From Lachnospiraceae bacterium (lineage in GTDB: Bacteria > Bacillota > Clostridia > Lachnospirales > Lachnospiraceae): 41,845 bases of DNA. Position 1 is the first letter of the stretch; the number at the start of each line of letters is the position of its first letter. Location of the stretch: assembly GCA_015057615.1 (NCBI GenBank), contig SVEA01000087.1, positions 1-41,845 of the forward strand. The letters run 5' to 3'. The notes beneath the pieces were generated by a model that was given only the letters and a program-made list of their open reading frames with translations, was not told where the DNA came from and did no database searches. Positions 24,469-33,777 of this stretch are shown piece by piece. Both the position numbers and the translations under genes were made by a program.

Positions 24469-24996
24469 ATGAATCAGACACAAACGAAAAAACTAATTTA
24501 TACGGCGATCTGTATCAGCTTAGGATTGCTGCTTCCCATGGTAGGTAAGATTCCCGGTGCCAATCTGGGGGCGATCCTGCTGCCGATGCATATTCCGGTT
24601 CTTCTGGCGGGCTTCCTCTGCGGTGCCCCTTATGCAACCTTTTGCGGCATGATCCTGCCGCCATTAAATTATGCACTTACTGGAAGACCGGCTATTTTCC
24701 CGACCGGAATTTCTATGATGTTTGAATTGGGGGCTTACGGCTGCATCACAGCGGTTTTATACCGTGTAACCAAAGGAAAGGTATCTATGTCCCTGATCGG
24801 CGGCATGCTCGGAGGGCGTATCGTTATGGGAATTGCCAATACAATCCTGTGGGGAATGCAGGGAAATACCTACGGATTTTCTATTTTCTTAACGGGTGCT
24901 TTTGTAAAGGCACTGCCCGGAATTACAATACAGCTTATTATTATACCGGTGATATTGTATGCTTTAAAGAAAGCCAAGCTTACGGATTTAGATTAG
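24469..24996 (+). CDS. ECF transporter S component
   Basis: Small membrane protein of 175 aa with six hydrophobic segments (about 8-25, 33-52, 55-70, 80-98, 108-128, 138-165), the layout of vitamin-binding S components of energy-coupling factor importers. The block LGAILLPMHIPVLLAGFLCG and the following GAPYA are typical of the FolT/PanT-like group. It would need the shared EcfA-EcfA'-EcfT module, which is not in this window. No riboswitch was seen in the short gap between it and the R1 repeat, so the substrate stays open. The RBS is AGGAGAG. A terminator follows. Confidence 0.87.
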   Translation: MNQTQTKKLIYTAICISLGLLLPMVGKIPGANLGAILLPMHIPVLLAGFLCGAPYATFCGMILPPLNYALTGRPAIFPTGISMMFELGAYGCITAVLYRVTKGKVSMSLIGGMLGGRIVMGIANTILWGMQGNTYGFSIFLTGAFVKALPGITIQLIIIPVILYALKKAKLTDLD

Positions 24997-25006
24997 TTGA
25001 TTTTGC

Positions 25007-25045
25007 TCTGCCCCAAAGGTCCTATAGCATATGGGGCAGATTTTT
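25007..25045 (+). terminator. Rho-independent terminator after the ECF gene
   Basis: TCTGCCCCA (25007-25015) pairs perfectly with TGGGGCAGA (25032-25040), followed by TTTTT. Confidence 0.85.
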
Positions 25046-25200
25046 CAAACATGGACTTCCATTTCTTGTACGAATGGTGTATAATAGTTAAGCATGATTT
25101 AGGATAATCTATTATATTATCCCTCACAGGATTAATTTCTATCTCATATCTATCTTACCTTCCGTAAAGAAATCCAATTTTGGTCAAAGGAGTTGAATAA

Positions 25201-26613
25201 ATGGAGAAACAGTATGATTCAATGACTCTTGTTCAGTTAAGAGAGTTAGCGAAGAAAATGGGACTGAAAAATATTACAACATTGAAGAAAAGTGATTTGC
25301 TGCAAGCAATTAAGAGTTATGAATCGGACAATAATCAAAACGGACATATAGCAGAGCAGCAGGAAGAGATGCAGAATACGCAGCCAAAGGAGCAGGCGGA
25401 ACAATTTCAGCCGGAGCAGAAAACAGGTGCAGGCAGACACGAGAGGAAACAGACATCCAGCCATAATGAAATTGATCATTTGGATAGCGGAGAAACCAAG
25501 GAAGGAATTCTTGAGGTTTTACCGGATGGATATGGTTTTATTCGATGTGATAACTATCTTCCCGGAGAAAATGATGTTTATGTGTCTCCGGCACAGATAC
25601 GAAGGTTTAATCTGAAAACTGGTGATATTGTTAACGGAAATACAAGAATACGGAATCAAAATGAAAAGTTCAGTGCATTACTTTATGTGAAAATGGTGAA
25701 TGGATTTCATCCAAGCGAGGCACAAAGACGGAAGAAATTTGAAGATTTGACGCCGGTGTATCCGGATGAGAGAATTCATTTGGAAACCCCCGGGTGCGGT
25801 GTGGCTATGCGAATGGTTGACCTAATATCACCGATTGGTATGGGGCAGAGAGGGATGATCGCATCCCAGCCGAAGGCAGGAAAGACAACGCTGTTAAAGC
25901 AGATTGCCAAGGCGGTTCAGCGAAACCATCCGGAAATGAAATTGATTATTTTATTGATCGACGAGCGTCCGGAGGAAGTAACGGATATTAAGGAATCGAT
26001 TGAAGGTAGAAATGTGGAAGTGATTTATTCCACTTTTGACGAGCTTCCGGAGAATCATAAACGAGTTTCCGAGATGGTCATTGAAAGGGCGAAACGGCTG
26101 GTGGAGCATAAGCAGGATGTAATTATTCTGCTGGACAGCATTACTCGATTGGCACGGGCATACAATCTCACCGTGCAGCCAAGCGGAAGAACCTTATCCG
26201 GCGGTTTGGATCCCGCAGCACTTCATATGCCGAAGAAGTTCTTTGGTGCCGCAAGAAATATGCGGGAGGGCGGAAGTCTAACGATACTTGCCACCGCACT
26301 GGTAGATACAGGCAGCCGAATGGATGATGTGGTGTTCGAGGAGTTTAAAGGAACTGGTAACATGGAGCTGACGCTTGACCGAAGCCTGTCCGAGAGGCGA
26401 ATCTTCCCGGCAATCGATCTTTCAAAATCCGGAACCAGAAGGGAAGATCTAATTCTTACCAAACCGGAAATTGAAGCGACCTATCTTATGCGGAAAGCGA
26501 TGAATGGGATGAAATCCGATGAAGCAATGGAGCGGATTATTGATATGTTTATACGCACGAAAACAAATGCGGAATTTATTGACATGATTCGGAAAACCAA
26601 AATTGTCTTTTAG
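25201..26613 (+). CDS. rho: Transcription termination factor Rho
   Basis: Hexameric RNA helicase of 470 aa. Residues 5-40 form the Rho N-terminal SAP-like helix pair ([13 protein letters not shown]). Residues about 45-95 are a Gln/Glu-rich linker absent from E. coli Rho. The cold-shock-like RNA-binding domain (about 98-170) has DGYGFIRC. The ATPase part has Walker A PKAGKTT at about 225 and Walker [16 protein letters not shown], with the Q-loop/R-loop blocks intact. The RBS is AAAGGAG. It heads the conserved order rho-rpmE-DUF1385-prmC-prfA. Confidence 0.96.
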   Translation: MEKQYDSMTLVQLRELAKKMGLKNITTLKKSDLLQAIKSYESDNNQNGHIAEQQEEMQNTQPKEQAEQFQPEQKTGAGRHERKQTSSHNEIDHLDSGETKEGILEVLPDGYGFIRCDNYLPGENDVYVSPAQIRRFNLKTGDIVNGNTRIRNQNEKFSALLYVKMVNGFHPSEAQRRKKFEDLTPVYPDERIHLETPGCGVAMRMVDLISPIGMGQRGMIASQPKAGKTTLLKQIAKAVQRNHPEMKLIILLIDERPEEVTDIKESIEGRNVEVIYSTFDELPENHKRVSEMVIERAKRLVEHKQDVIILLDSITRLARAYNLTVQPSGRTLSGGLDPAALHMPKKFFGAARNMREGGSLTILATALVDTGSRMDDVVFEEFKGTGNMELTLDRSLSERRIFPAIDLSKSGTRREDLILTKPEIEATYLMRKAMNGMKSDEAMERIIDMFIRTKTNAEFIDMIRKTKIVF

Positions 26614-26616
26614 GTA

Positions 26617-26645
26617 TTGCAATGAAAAAAAACCTATGCTATAAT
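26617..26645 (+). promoter_or_regulatory. Promoter of rpmE
   Basis: TTGCAA (26617-26622), 17-bp spacer, perfect TATAAT (26640-26645), right after the rho stop codon. It gives rpmE its own transcript. Confidence 0.72.
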
Positions 26646-26718
26646 AATAGCACTGTTTATTGAATTGGAATTATTTGATTACCAATATATGATATTTGAT
26701 TACAAAGAGGTGAAAATA

Positions 26719-26928
26719 ATGAAAGAAGGAATCCATCCGAAATATTATCAGGCAAAGGTTGTTTGCAACTGTGGAAATGAGTTTGTTACCGGATCCACAA
26801 AGCAGGACATCCATGTTGAAATATGCTCCAAGTGCCATTCATTCTACACAGGTCAGCAGAAAGCAGCTGCAGCTCGCGGTGCGATTGAGAAGTTTAACCG
26901 TAAGTATGGTCTTGGTCAGGATAAATAA
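26719..26928 (+). CDS. rpmE: 50S ribosomal protein L31, zinc-binding form
   Basis: 69 aa from the ATG at 26719 (RBS AAAGAGGTG); the frame opens 18 codons earlier but that part is not L31. The start [10 protein letters not shown] is typical. Zinc ligands are visible as C-x-C (VCNCGNEF) and C-x-x-C (ICSKCHSF), so this is the C+ form and not the zinc-independent paralogue. A terminator follows directly. Confidence 0.96.
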   Translation: MKEGIHPKYYQAKVVCNCGNEFVTGSTKQDIHVEICSKCHSFYTGQQKAAAARGAIEKFNRKYGLGQDK

Positions 26929-26961
26929 TATTCGTTACGTATAAATATGACGTTAAAAATT

Positions 26962-26992
26962 GGGTTGAGGTTCACTTCCTCAGCCTATTTTT
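26962..26992 (+). terminator. Rho-independent terminator after rpmE
   Basis: GGTTGAGG pairs with CCTCAGCC (one G-U) around a 7-nt loop, followed by TATTTTT. A second small hairpin (GTCTGTT/AACAGAC, about 27028-27046) lies just before the RBS of the next gene. Confidence 0.82.
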
Positions 26993-27069
26993 AAATAAAA
27001 TAATATACAAATACAGTACGTGTCTGTCTGTTGGAAAAACAGACGATGTAGAAAGGTTCTGGTGCGAAG

Positions 27070-28407
27070 ATGAAACCATCAGGTATTGGGGGAATGGCTG
27101 TGATGGAAGGTGTCATGATGAAGAATCAGGATACCTATGCAATTGCCGTCCGTAAGCCGAATAATGAAATTGTAGTGGAAAAGAATACCCATAAGAATTT
27201 TTCTGATAAGGTAAAGCTTTTTAAATTGCCTATCTTTCGTGGAATGATTGTGTTCGTGGATTCCCTGGTAATCGGTTTGAAAGCATTAAATTATTCTGCA
27301 AGCTTCTTCGAGGATGAAGAGGAGCAGAATAAGGATAAGAAGAAAAACAAAGAAAAAGATAAGAAAAAAGAAAAAAAGAAAGCAGAGCAATCCAACGCCC
27401 TCATGATGGCAGCGGCAGTTATTCTTTCGATCGGATTATCAATTGCTCTGTTTATGGTACTTCCGGTATTAATTTCTGGTATTTTTTCGAAGCTGGTAAC
27501 GAATCATTATGCCCTTACCTTAATGGAAGGTTTGATTCGTCTTGCTATTTTTATAGGATATGTATTAATTGCGTCCCAGATGTCGGAAATCAAGCGGGTA
27601 TTTATGTACCACGGCGCAGAGCATAAAACAATTAATTGTGTGGAAAATGGATTTGAGCTTACGGTAGAGAATGTAAGATGGCAGTCGAAGCAGAATAAAC
27701 GGTGCGGAACCAGCTTTATGCTGTTTGTCATGGTGATCAGCTTAATCATATTCCTATTTCTCCCCTCCGGGAATCTGGGTTGGAGAATCTTAACCAGAGT
27801 ATTATTAATACCGGTTATCTCCGGTATTTCCTATGAATTTATTCGCTTTGCAGGGAAAACGGATAATGTGGTTCTGAATTTCTTGAGTAAACCTGGTCTG
27901 CTGATGCAGGGACTTACCACGAAGGAACCGGATGATTCCATGATTGAAGTAGCAATCAAGTCCGTGGAAGCTGTATTTGACTGGCAGGCATTTTTGGAGG
28001 CTTCGGAGAAGAAGACAGAGGGTAAGCGTATCGGGAAAAAAGCAAGGAAACCTGCCCGAAAGAAGGAAGCTAATAAAGCGGGAAGTGCTCCAAAGGATAG
28101 AAAAACAGAGAAACCGGAAGCTGCGGTAAAGGCAGCAGAGGTAGAGGCGGAGACGAAGGCTAAGGATGAGATTGCCGCAGCCTCTTTAAAAAACAGCAAA
28201 GAGGATCGAACCAAAAAGGCAGCGAATGCAGGAGGAAGCAAGGAGAGCACTCATAATAAATCATTGAATCAGAAACAGGCTTCCCAGGCACAGACAGAGA
28301 AAGAAAATGAAGCAGCGAAGACGAGTCCTTCTGCTGTGGTATCTGATCCGGCGGAGGAAGAAGACGATGAAATCTTAAAAGCGCTGGATAAATATTTGGA
28401 TGTATAG
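27070..28407 (+). CDS. DUF1385 family membrane protein (YqhQ-like) with charged tail
   Basis: 445 aa. The family start GIGGMAVMEGVMMKN is intact, and the conserved YHGAEHKTINCVE block lies mid-protein (about 180). Hydrophobic segments are at about 110-135, 148-168, 215-235 and 240-260. A Lys-rich insert (about 80-112) lies before the first helix, and the last 130 residues are an Ala/Lys/Glu-rich tail of low complexity not found in YqhQ. The gene regularly neighbours prmC and prfA in Firmicutes; its function is not established. prmC follows after 59 bp, likely in one operon. Confidence 0.87.
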   Translation: MKPSGIGGMAVMEGVMMKNQDTYAIAVRKPNNEIVVEKNTHKNFSDKVKLFKLPIFRGMIVFVDSLVIGLKALNYSASFFEDEEEQNKDKKKNKEKDKKKEKKKAEQSNALMMAAAVILSIGLSIALFMVLPVLISGIFSKLVTNHYALTLMEGLIRLAIFIGYVLIASQMSEIKRVFMYHGAEHKTINCVENGFELTVENVRWQSKQNKRCGTSFMLFVMVISLIIFLFLPSGNLGWRILTRVLLIPVISGISYEFIRFAGKTDNVVLNFLSKPGLLMQGLTTKEPDDSMIEVAIKSVEAVFDWQAFLEASEKKTEGKRIGKKARKPARKKEANKAGSAPKDRKTEKPEAAVKAAEVEAETKAKDEIAAASLKNSKEDRTKKAANAGGSKESTHNKSLNQKQASQAQTEKENEAAKTSPSAVVSDPAEEEDDEILKALDKYLDV

Positions 28408-28466
28408 AAAAAGACGACCGGAAACAACAATAGTAGAGTAGGTTTCGATAATCAGAGAGGGCAGTA

Positions 28467-29297
28467 ATGAGCACATTAAGAGAAATACTACGGACTGCCG
28501 AAAATTATCTTAAACAACATGCAATAGCAGATGCCGATGTGGATGCATGGTATCTGCTAGTGCATGTTTTTGGGATAAATAGAGCAGAATTTTACCTGCA
28601 TAGGGAAGAGGAAGCATCGAAAATACAAGAAGAGGCGTATTGGACGCTGGTAGAGCAGAGGGCAAAGCATATCCCCCTGCAGCTGATTACAGGAACGCAG
28701 GAGTTTATGGGGCTGGAGTTTGCCGTTACTTCCGACGTACTTATTCCGAGACAGGATACGGAAGTGCTTGTAGAGGGGGTTCTAAAGGTATGCAGTCAAA
28801 AATCGGTACTGGATATGTGCACTGGATCCGGGTGCATAATTATTAGCTTGTCAAAATATGGCAATCTTAGTAAGGCAGTCGGAGTAGATCTTTCGGAGAA
28901 AGCGCTAAAGGTTGCAGAAATAAATGCGGTTAAGCATAATTTAAATATAGAATTTATAAAAAGTAATCTGTTTGAAAAAATTGAAGGAGTATATGATATC
29001 GTCGTTTCTAACCCTCCCTATATACCTTCCGGGGAGATCCAGAGCCTTATGCCGGAGGTTCGTGACCATGAACCTATCATGGCTTTGGACGGTGACCTTG
29101 ATGGGCTTGCCTTTTATCGGAAGATAGCGAAGGAAGGGAAGGACCACTTAATAAAGAATGGTTATATCTTTCTTGAGATCGGCTGTAACCAGGCGCAGGA
29201 TGTGAAAGAAATCCTGCAGAAAGAAGGTTTCTGCGATATCAAGATCAAAAAGGATTTAAGCGGTCTTGACAGGGTTGTTTCGGGAAGACGGTTTTAG
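28467..29297 (+). CDS. prmC: Peptide chain release factor N5-glutamine methyltransferase
   Basis: Methylates the Gln of the GGQ motif of release factors. 276 aa with the helical N-terminal substrate-binding domain (about 1-85), IPRQDTEVLV at 93-102, the SAM-binding loop DMCTGSGC at 116-123, and the catalytic NPPY at 182-185. Its target gene prfA starts 21 bp downstream, the common prmC-prfA coupling (in reversed order to E. coli). Confidence 0.95.
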   Translation: MSTLREILRTAENYLKQHAIADADVDAWYLLVHVFGINRAEFYLHREEEASKIQEEAYWTLVEQRAKHIPLQLITGTQEFMGLEFAVTSDVLIPRQDTEVLVEGVLKVCSQKSVLDMCTGSGCIIISLSKYGNLSKAVGVDLSEKALKVAEINAVKHNLNIEFIKSNLFEKIEGVYDIVVSNPPYIPSGEIQSLMPEVRDHEPIMALDGDLDGLAFYRKIAKEGKDHLIKNGYIFLEIGCNQAQDVKEILQKEGFCDIKIKKDLSGLDRVVSGRRF

Positions 29298-29318
29298 ACT
29301 AAATTTGGAGGAATCGAT

Positions 29319-30392
29319 ATGTTTGACAAGCTGGATGATCTGTTGATGCGATACCGGGAAGTAGAGCAGGAGCTCATGGACCCGAATGTCGTAAATGATC
29401 AGAACAATTATCGCAAACTAAGGAAGGAGCAGGCGGAGCTTGCCCCAATTGTAGAAAAATATACGGAATATAAGGATACCCAGTCTTCCATTGAGGACAG
29501 TCTGGCAATGCTGGAAGAGGAAAGTGATGAAGAAATTCGAGAGATGGCGAAGGAAGAATTAAATACCTGTAAGCAGCGGATGGAAACCATTGAAGGCGAA
29601 TTAAAAATCCTATTACTTCCCAGGGATCCGAACGATGATAAGAACGTTATTATCGAAATCCGCGGTGGTGCGGGCGGCGACGAGGCTGCATTATTTGCAG
29701 CGGAGCTGTATCGAATGTATGCGCATTATGCAGAACGCAACCGTTGGAAAGTGGAAATGATGAATGTTAACGAGAACGGAATCGGGGGCTTTAAGGAAGT
29801 AATCTTTATGATCAGCGGAAAGGGAGCCTATTCGAAATTAAAGTACGAGAGCGGTGTGCATCGTGTACAACGTGTACCGGTAACCGAATCCGGCGGCCGT
29901 ATCCACACCTCAACAGCAACCGTGGCAATTATGCCGGAGGCGGAAGAGGTCGACGTGGAGCTGGACTTAAATGATTGCAAATTTGATGTGTTCCGTGCTT
30001 CCGGTAACGGCGGTCAGTGCGTTAATACCACGGACTCGGCAGTGCGCCTTACCCATATACCGACCGGTATTGTGATCTCCTGTCAGGATGAAAAATCACA
30101 GTTAAAGAATAAGGATAAAGCACTTAAGATTTTACGTTCCAAGCTATATGACTTAGAGATGGAGAAAGCGCATAGCGCGGAAGCTGAAGAAAGAAAGAGC
30201 CAGGTAGGAACCGGCGACCGTTCCGAGAAAATCCGAACCTATAACTTTCCGCAGGGAAGGGTTACGGATCATCGTATCAAATTGACGGTACACCAGCTGG
30301 ATGCAGTTATGGACGGAGATCTGCAGGAGATCATCGGAAGCCTGATCGCCGCAGACCAGGCAGCGAAATTAAGTAAATTGCAGGAAGAGTGA
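29319..30392 (+). CDS. prfA: Peptide chain release factor 1
   Basis: Class I release factor of 357 aa reading UAA and UAG. The stop-recognition tripeptide PVT is at 187-189 (the PxT form that marks RF1, not SPF of RF2). GGQ is at 231-233 in ASGNGGQ. The N-terminal coiled part is normal. The RBS is TTGGAGGAA. No frameshift site is present, as expected for RF1. Confidence 0.96.
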   Translation: MFDKLDDLLMRYREVEQELMDPNVVNDQNNYRKLRKEQAELAPIVEKYTEYKDTQSSIEDSLAMLEEESDEEIREMAKEELNTCKQRMETIEGELKILLLPRDPNDDKNVIIEIRGGAGGDEAALFAAELYRMYAHYAERNRWKVEMMNVNENGIGGFKEVIFMISGKGAYSKLKYESGVHRVQRVPVTESGGRIHTSTATVAIMPEAEEVDVELDLNDCKFDVFRASGNGGQCVNTTDSAVRLTHIPTGIVISCQDEKSQLKNKDKALKILRSKLYDLEMEKAHSAEAEERKSQVGTGDRSEKIRTYNFPQGRVTDHRIKLTVHQLDAVMDGDLQEIIGSLIAADQAAKLSKLQEE

Positions 30393-30415
30393 GAAAGAAT
30401 GAATAGGATTTAAAG

Positions 30416-30692
30416 GGCAAAAGCTTTCCTAATAAATCGTATTCTTCCATTTGCACAAATTAAGAAAAAACTTAAGTAATCGGAAACAATATTTTAATGC
30501 GCAACTGTTTGAAGTCGTTGGTACTTAGATCATGTGTTTTATGATCTTATGTACCATTACGTACTTCAATCCAAGTGCTACGTTTTTTGCAGTGCTTTGG
30601 GAGCAATGTGCTGCGAATGAAATATGTTGCCGATTACTTATCAATGTATAAATCGTACAAATGGAAGAAGTGGTTATAAATTAGCCTTTGCT
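30416..30692 (-). repeat. R1 intergenic repeat, copy 5 (minus orientation)
   Basis: About 277 bp in the 336-bp gap between prfA and the SpoU methyltransferase gene. The inner hairpin is AGATCAT/ATGATCT flanked by GGTAC/GTACC; two base pairs differ from copy 1 on both strands. Ends GGCAAAAGC and GCCTTTGCTC are slightly decayed. Confidence 0.85.
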
Positions 30693-30728
30693 CCTTAAAT
30701 CCTAGAAAAAGACAAAGGACTTGTTTGT

Positions 30729-31538
30729 ATGAAACCAAAAACGGTAATCAGCAGCAGTAGTAATGCGCAGGTGAAAAATCTGAACTTATTGCAGAAGAAG
30801 GCAAAGGCAAGGGAAGAACAGGGTGTCTTTGTTGTGGAAGGCAGAAAGATGTTCGAAGAGGCAAGAGATGCCGGACTTCTGGTTAAAACCTATGCCTGTG
30901 AAAGCTTTTATCAGGAAAAGCTACAGGAGGATGGGGCTTATTTTCATGACCTGGACTATGAGGTAATTACCGATGCACTATGTAAAGAAATATCCGAAAC
31001 CAAGACACCGCAGGGAATTATGGGTGTGGTAACAAAAACGGAAAATTCCCTTACGGATATTCTTAAGAAACCGGATCCGCTGCTTCTGCTCCTGGAGGAT
31101 ATCCGGGATCCCGGCAATCTGGGTACGATTCTTCGAACAGCGGAGGGAGCGGGAGTCACCGGAGTTATTCTTAACCGTTCCTGCGTGGATATTTACAATC
31201 CGAAGGTAATCCGATCCACGATGGGATCCATTTACCGGGTACCATTCTATCGGGCGGAGGATTTTATTGGTACCATAGCAGAAATAAAAAAGCAAAGTAT
31301 TACTATTTTTGCCGCACATCTGCTGGGAAGAGTTTATGATACAGATAAAAGCTTTGAGCGCGGCTGTGCCTTCCTGATCGGAAATGAGGCGAATGGTCTG
31401 TCCGAGGAAGCATCCCAAATGGCGGATATTCGAATTAAAATACCAATGGCGGGAAAGGTAGAGTCCTTAAACGCGGCGGTGGCAGCGGCAATCCTCATGT
31501 ATGAGGCGGCAAGACAAAGACGCAATATGCCGAAATAG
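30729..31538 (+). CDS. SpoU/TrmH family RNA 2'-O-methyltransferase
   Basis: 269 aa. An N-terminal L30e-like substrate-binding domain (about 15-100) has VFVVEGRKMFEEA. The SPOUT knot domain carries the three motifs in order: NLGTILRTAEGAG, FLIGNEANGLS and IPMAGKVESLNAAVAA. This is the TrmH-family type that modifies rRNA or tRNA; the precise target nucleotide cannot be assigned. It is isolated between two R1 copies and ended by its own terminator. Confidence 0.92.
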   Translation: MKPKTVISSSSNAQVKNLNLLQKKAKAREEQGVFVVEGRKMFEEARDAGLLVKTYACESFYQEKLQEDGAYFHDLDYEVITDALCKEISETKTPQGIMGVVTKTENSLTDILKKPDPLLLLLEDIRDPGNLGTILRTAEGAGVTGVILNRSCVDIYNPKVIRSTMGSIYRVPFYRAEDFIGTIAEIKKQSITIFAAHLLGRVYDTDKSFERGCAFLIGNEANGLSEEASQMADIRIKIPMAGKVESLNAAVAAAILMYEAARQRRNMPK

Positions 31539-31560
31539 AATTATTTATGGATGGGAAATG

Positions 31561-31622
31561 GCTTTTGTAAGACGATAGAGGCAGTGGATAGGACACCGAT
31601 TTCGTTTTATAAAAGCTTTTTT
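31561..31622 (+). terminator. Terminator after the SpoU methyltransferase gene
   Basis: GCTTTTGTAAGACG (31561-31574) pairs with CGTTTTATAAAAGC (31603-31616), two G-U, with a 28-nt loop, then TTTTTT. Confidence 0.7.
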
Positions 31623-31637
31623 GTATGGGTAAAAGTT

Positions 31638-31920
31638 GAGTCGAAAGCCTTCCTAACAAATAGCCTTCTTTAATTTGCATAAAGTCAAGGAAAAACTTAA
31701 GTAATAGGAAAGAATATTTTAATGAGCAACTATTTGAAATCGTTGGCATCTCAGCTACGTATTTTGTGATCTTATGTACCATTACGTACTTCAATCCAGG
31801 TATTACGTTTTGCAATACTTTGGGGATTACGTGTTGCAAATGGAATATTATCCCATTTGCTTATCAATGTATAAATTGTACAAATTGATGAAGTGAATTT
31901 TATAAGCTAGCTTTTGACAC
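31638..31920 (-). repeat. R1 intergenic repeat, copy 6 (minus orientation)
   Basis: About 283 bp; ends GAGTCGAAAGCC and AGCTTTTGACAC. The inner hairpin has decayed compared with copies 1 and 5. Only about 950 bp separate it from copy 5, which has the same orientation; the methyltransferase gene lies between. The remaining bases to 32070 are AT-rich with no further feature. Confidence 0.85.
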
Positions 31921-32070
31921 TTATATTCAATTAATTTATTTCGAACGTGCCTGGATAAGATTAAAAGATAATTAAAAAAGAGTGGAACGCATTGTATATT
32001 ATTAACTTATCAACTAAAATAAAAAAAGGATAATTATTTAAGTGATTGCAGGAAAGGGGGGATTTCTTTG

Positions 32071-32514
32071 ATGAATTCCATCTATTGGATTGTTATTCTG
32101 GTCATACTTATTTTTATAGAAATCATTACTCTGGGACTTACGACCATATGGTTTGCGGGAGGCGCTTTAGCGGCATTTATTCTATCTCTGTTTTTTGACA
32201 GCCTGCTTGCCGAGATTGTTATATTTCTGGTTGTTTCCCTACTTTTACTGTATTTTACAAGACCAGTGATTCTTAAATATTTCAATCCGAAAAGAACAAA
32301 GACTAACTACGAAGGAGTGATTGGTAAGGAAGCCTTAGTTATCGTACCGATCGATAATGTAAAAGCAACCGGACAGGTTGTGGTAGACGGCCAGGAATGG
32401 TCAGCGAAAACCGCAGATGGAAGCAGAATCGAAAAGGATGCGAAGGTCATAGTACAGGGGATTACCGGAGTAAAGCTGGTAGTAAGCCCCAAAAAGGAAG
32501 AAGCGGCAGAATAG
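32071..32514 (+). CDS. NfeD family membrane protein (short form)
   Basis: 147 aa from the ATG at 32071, nine bases after GGGGGG; a TTG directly before it is less likely. Two to three hydrophobic segments lie at about 3-24, 27-45 and 48-68, then a C-terminal OB-fold domain (about 85-140; GKEALVIVPIDN, GQVVVDGQEW). This is the short NfeD without the ClpP-like protease domain, which typically partners an SPFH protein; here such a gene follows after 138 bp. The pair is thought to organise membrane microdomains. Confidence 0.9.
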   Translation: MNSIYWIVILVILIFIEIITLGLTTIWFAGGALAAFILSLFFDSLLAEIVIFLVVSLLLLYFTRPVILKYFNPKRTKTNYEGVIGKEALVIVPIDNVKATGQVVVDGQEWSAKTADGSRIEKDAKVIVQGITGVKLVVSPKKEEAAE

Positions 32515-32580
32515 TCCCGCAAAAAATGTAAACCATAAAAAGAATAGCAAAGTGGCTGTTCTTCAAGGTTACTAAGAGAC

Positions 32581-32634
32581 CGAGTTTATGTCAGCGCGGT
32601 ATCCATGAACTCGACCGTGCGTAAAATGCCGCGC
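32581..32634 (+). promoter_or_regulatory. Possible H-type pseudoknot in the leader of the SPFH gene
   Basis: Stem 1: CGAGTTTATG (32581-32590) with CATGAACTCG (32604-32613), ten pairs, one G-U. Stem 2: GCGCGGTAT (32594-32602) with ATGCCGCGC (32626-32634), nine pairs, one G-U. The 5' arm of stem 2 lies in the loop of stem 1, so the two interlock. A competing stem GCGCGGT/ACCGTGC is also possible. The element ends 6 bases before the GAGG of the SPFH gene, so it could control translation. No known class is recognised. Confidence 0.5.
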
Positions 32635-32652
32635 AGAAAAGAGGATGAATAA

Positions 32653-33582
32653 ATGAGTGGATTTGAGATTGTTCTTATTACTTTTGCCATTATTATTTTG
32701 ATGATCTTAGCGGCTAGCGTTAAAATCGTTCCACAGGCATACGCTTACGTGGTGGAACGGCTGGGTGGATACCAGGCTACTTGGGACGTCGGTATCCATA
32801 TCAAGATGCCAGTGATTGACCGGATTGCGAAGCGGGTTTTACTTAAGGAACAGGTAGTAGACTTTGCGCCGCAGCCGGTAATAACAAAGGATAATGTAAC
32901 GATGAAGATTGATACTGTTGTATTTTATCAAATCACGGATCCGAAATTATATGCCTATGGTGTGGATAATCCTTTAATGGCGATTGAGAACCTGACAGCA
33001 ACCACACTGCGTAATATCATTGGTGATCTGGAGCTGGATGAAACCTTGACCTCCAGGGAGATTATCAATACGAAGATGCGGGTGACCCTGGACGTCGCCA
33101 CCGACCCATGGGGAATCAAGGTAACTCGTGTTGAACTGAAAAATATCATTCCGCCTGCAGCAATCCAAGATGCCATGGAGAAACAGATGAAGGCTGAGAG
33201 GGAGCGAAGAGAATCGATCCTAATCGCAGAGGGAGAAAAGAGATCTGCGGTACTTGTTGCGGAAGGGAAAAAGGAAGCAGCAATTTTGGAGGCTGAGGGT
33301 GAGAAGGAATCCGCTATTTTACGTGCGGAGGCGAAAAAGGAAGCGACCATCCGTGAATCGGAAGGACAGGCGGAGGCAATTATTAAGGTGCAGAAGGCGA
33401 ATGCAGACGGTATTCGTTTCCTGAATGAGTCGGCTCCGCAGGCTTCGGTTATTCAGTTAAAGAGCCTGGATGCATTTGCAAAGGCTGCCGACGGAAAGGC
33501 AACGAAGATAATTATCCCATCGGAGATTCAAGGACTTGCCGGCATGGCAAAATCCCTGACCGAGGTATTGAAGGATGAATAA
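32653..33582 (+). CDS. SPFH domain (stomatin/prohibitin) family protein
   Basis: 309 aa of the stomatin-like type (QmcA/YbbK group). One N-terminal membrane helix (about 3-22), the SPFH/Band 7 domain (about 23-180, with VPQAYAYVVERLGGY and the VELKNIIPP block), then a long Glu/Ala/Lys coiled coil (about 175-245) with repeated AEGEK/EAxI units. Such proteins oligomerise at the membrane and pair with NfeD proteins. The RBS GAGG is nine bases from the ATG. The leader has a possible pseudoknot. Confidence 0.93.
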   Translation: MSGFEIVLITFAIIILMILAASVKIVPQAYAYVVERLGGYQATWDVGIHIKMPVIDRIAKRVLLKEQVVDFAPQPVITKDNVTMKIDTVVFYQITDPKLYAYGVDNPLMAIENLTATTLRNIIGDLELDETLTSREIINTKMRVTLDVATDPWGIKVTRVELKNIIPPAAIQDAMEKQMKAERERRESILIAEGEKRSAVLVAEGKKEAAILEAEGEKESAILRAEAKKEATIRESEGQAEAIIKVQKANADGIRFLNESAPQASVIQLKSLDAFAKAADGKATKIIIPSEIQGLAGMAKSLTEVLKDE

Positions 33583-33644
33583 AAAGACCCTATGGGAAGC
33601 GTAGATTTCATTCTCCTGGGGACTATTTAAGTAAGATTAAAGGT

Positions 33645-33725
33645 AGGGTAACTTACCGTCTTTCTCCATTTGCACAAATCAAGTACATGGATAGATTGTG
33701 TAAATTGATGAAGTTGGATCGATAG
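33645..33725. repeat. R1 remnant, copy 7 (ends only)
   Basis: About 80 bp holding the two inner parts of the R1 terminal arms, CCATTTGCACAAATCAAG and TTGTGTAAATTGATGAAG, almost back to back. The central 200 bp with both hairpins are missing, as in an internally deleted MITE. Confidence 0.7.
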
Positions 33726-33777
33726 AACAATTAGAATGATTAAAAAATGAATTGGAGGCAAGTGGAAACCAGTTCAT

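Noticed and set aside
31495-31839. 114-codon minus-strand frame overlapping the SpoU gene end and R1 copy 6
   Set aside because: It is a by-product of R1 plus the antisense of the methyltransferase gene; no RBS and no conservation among copies.
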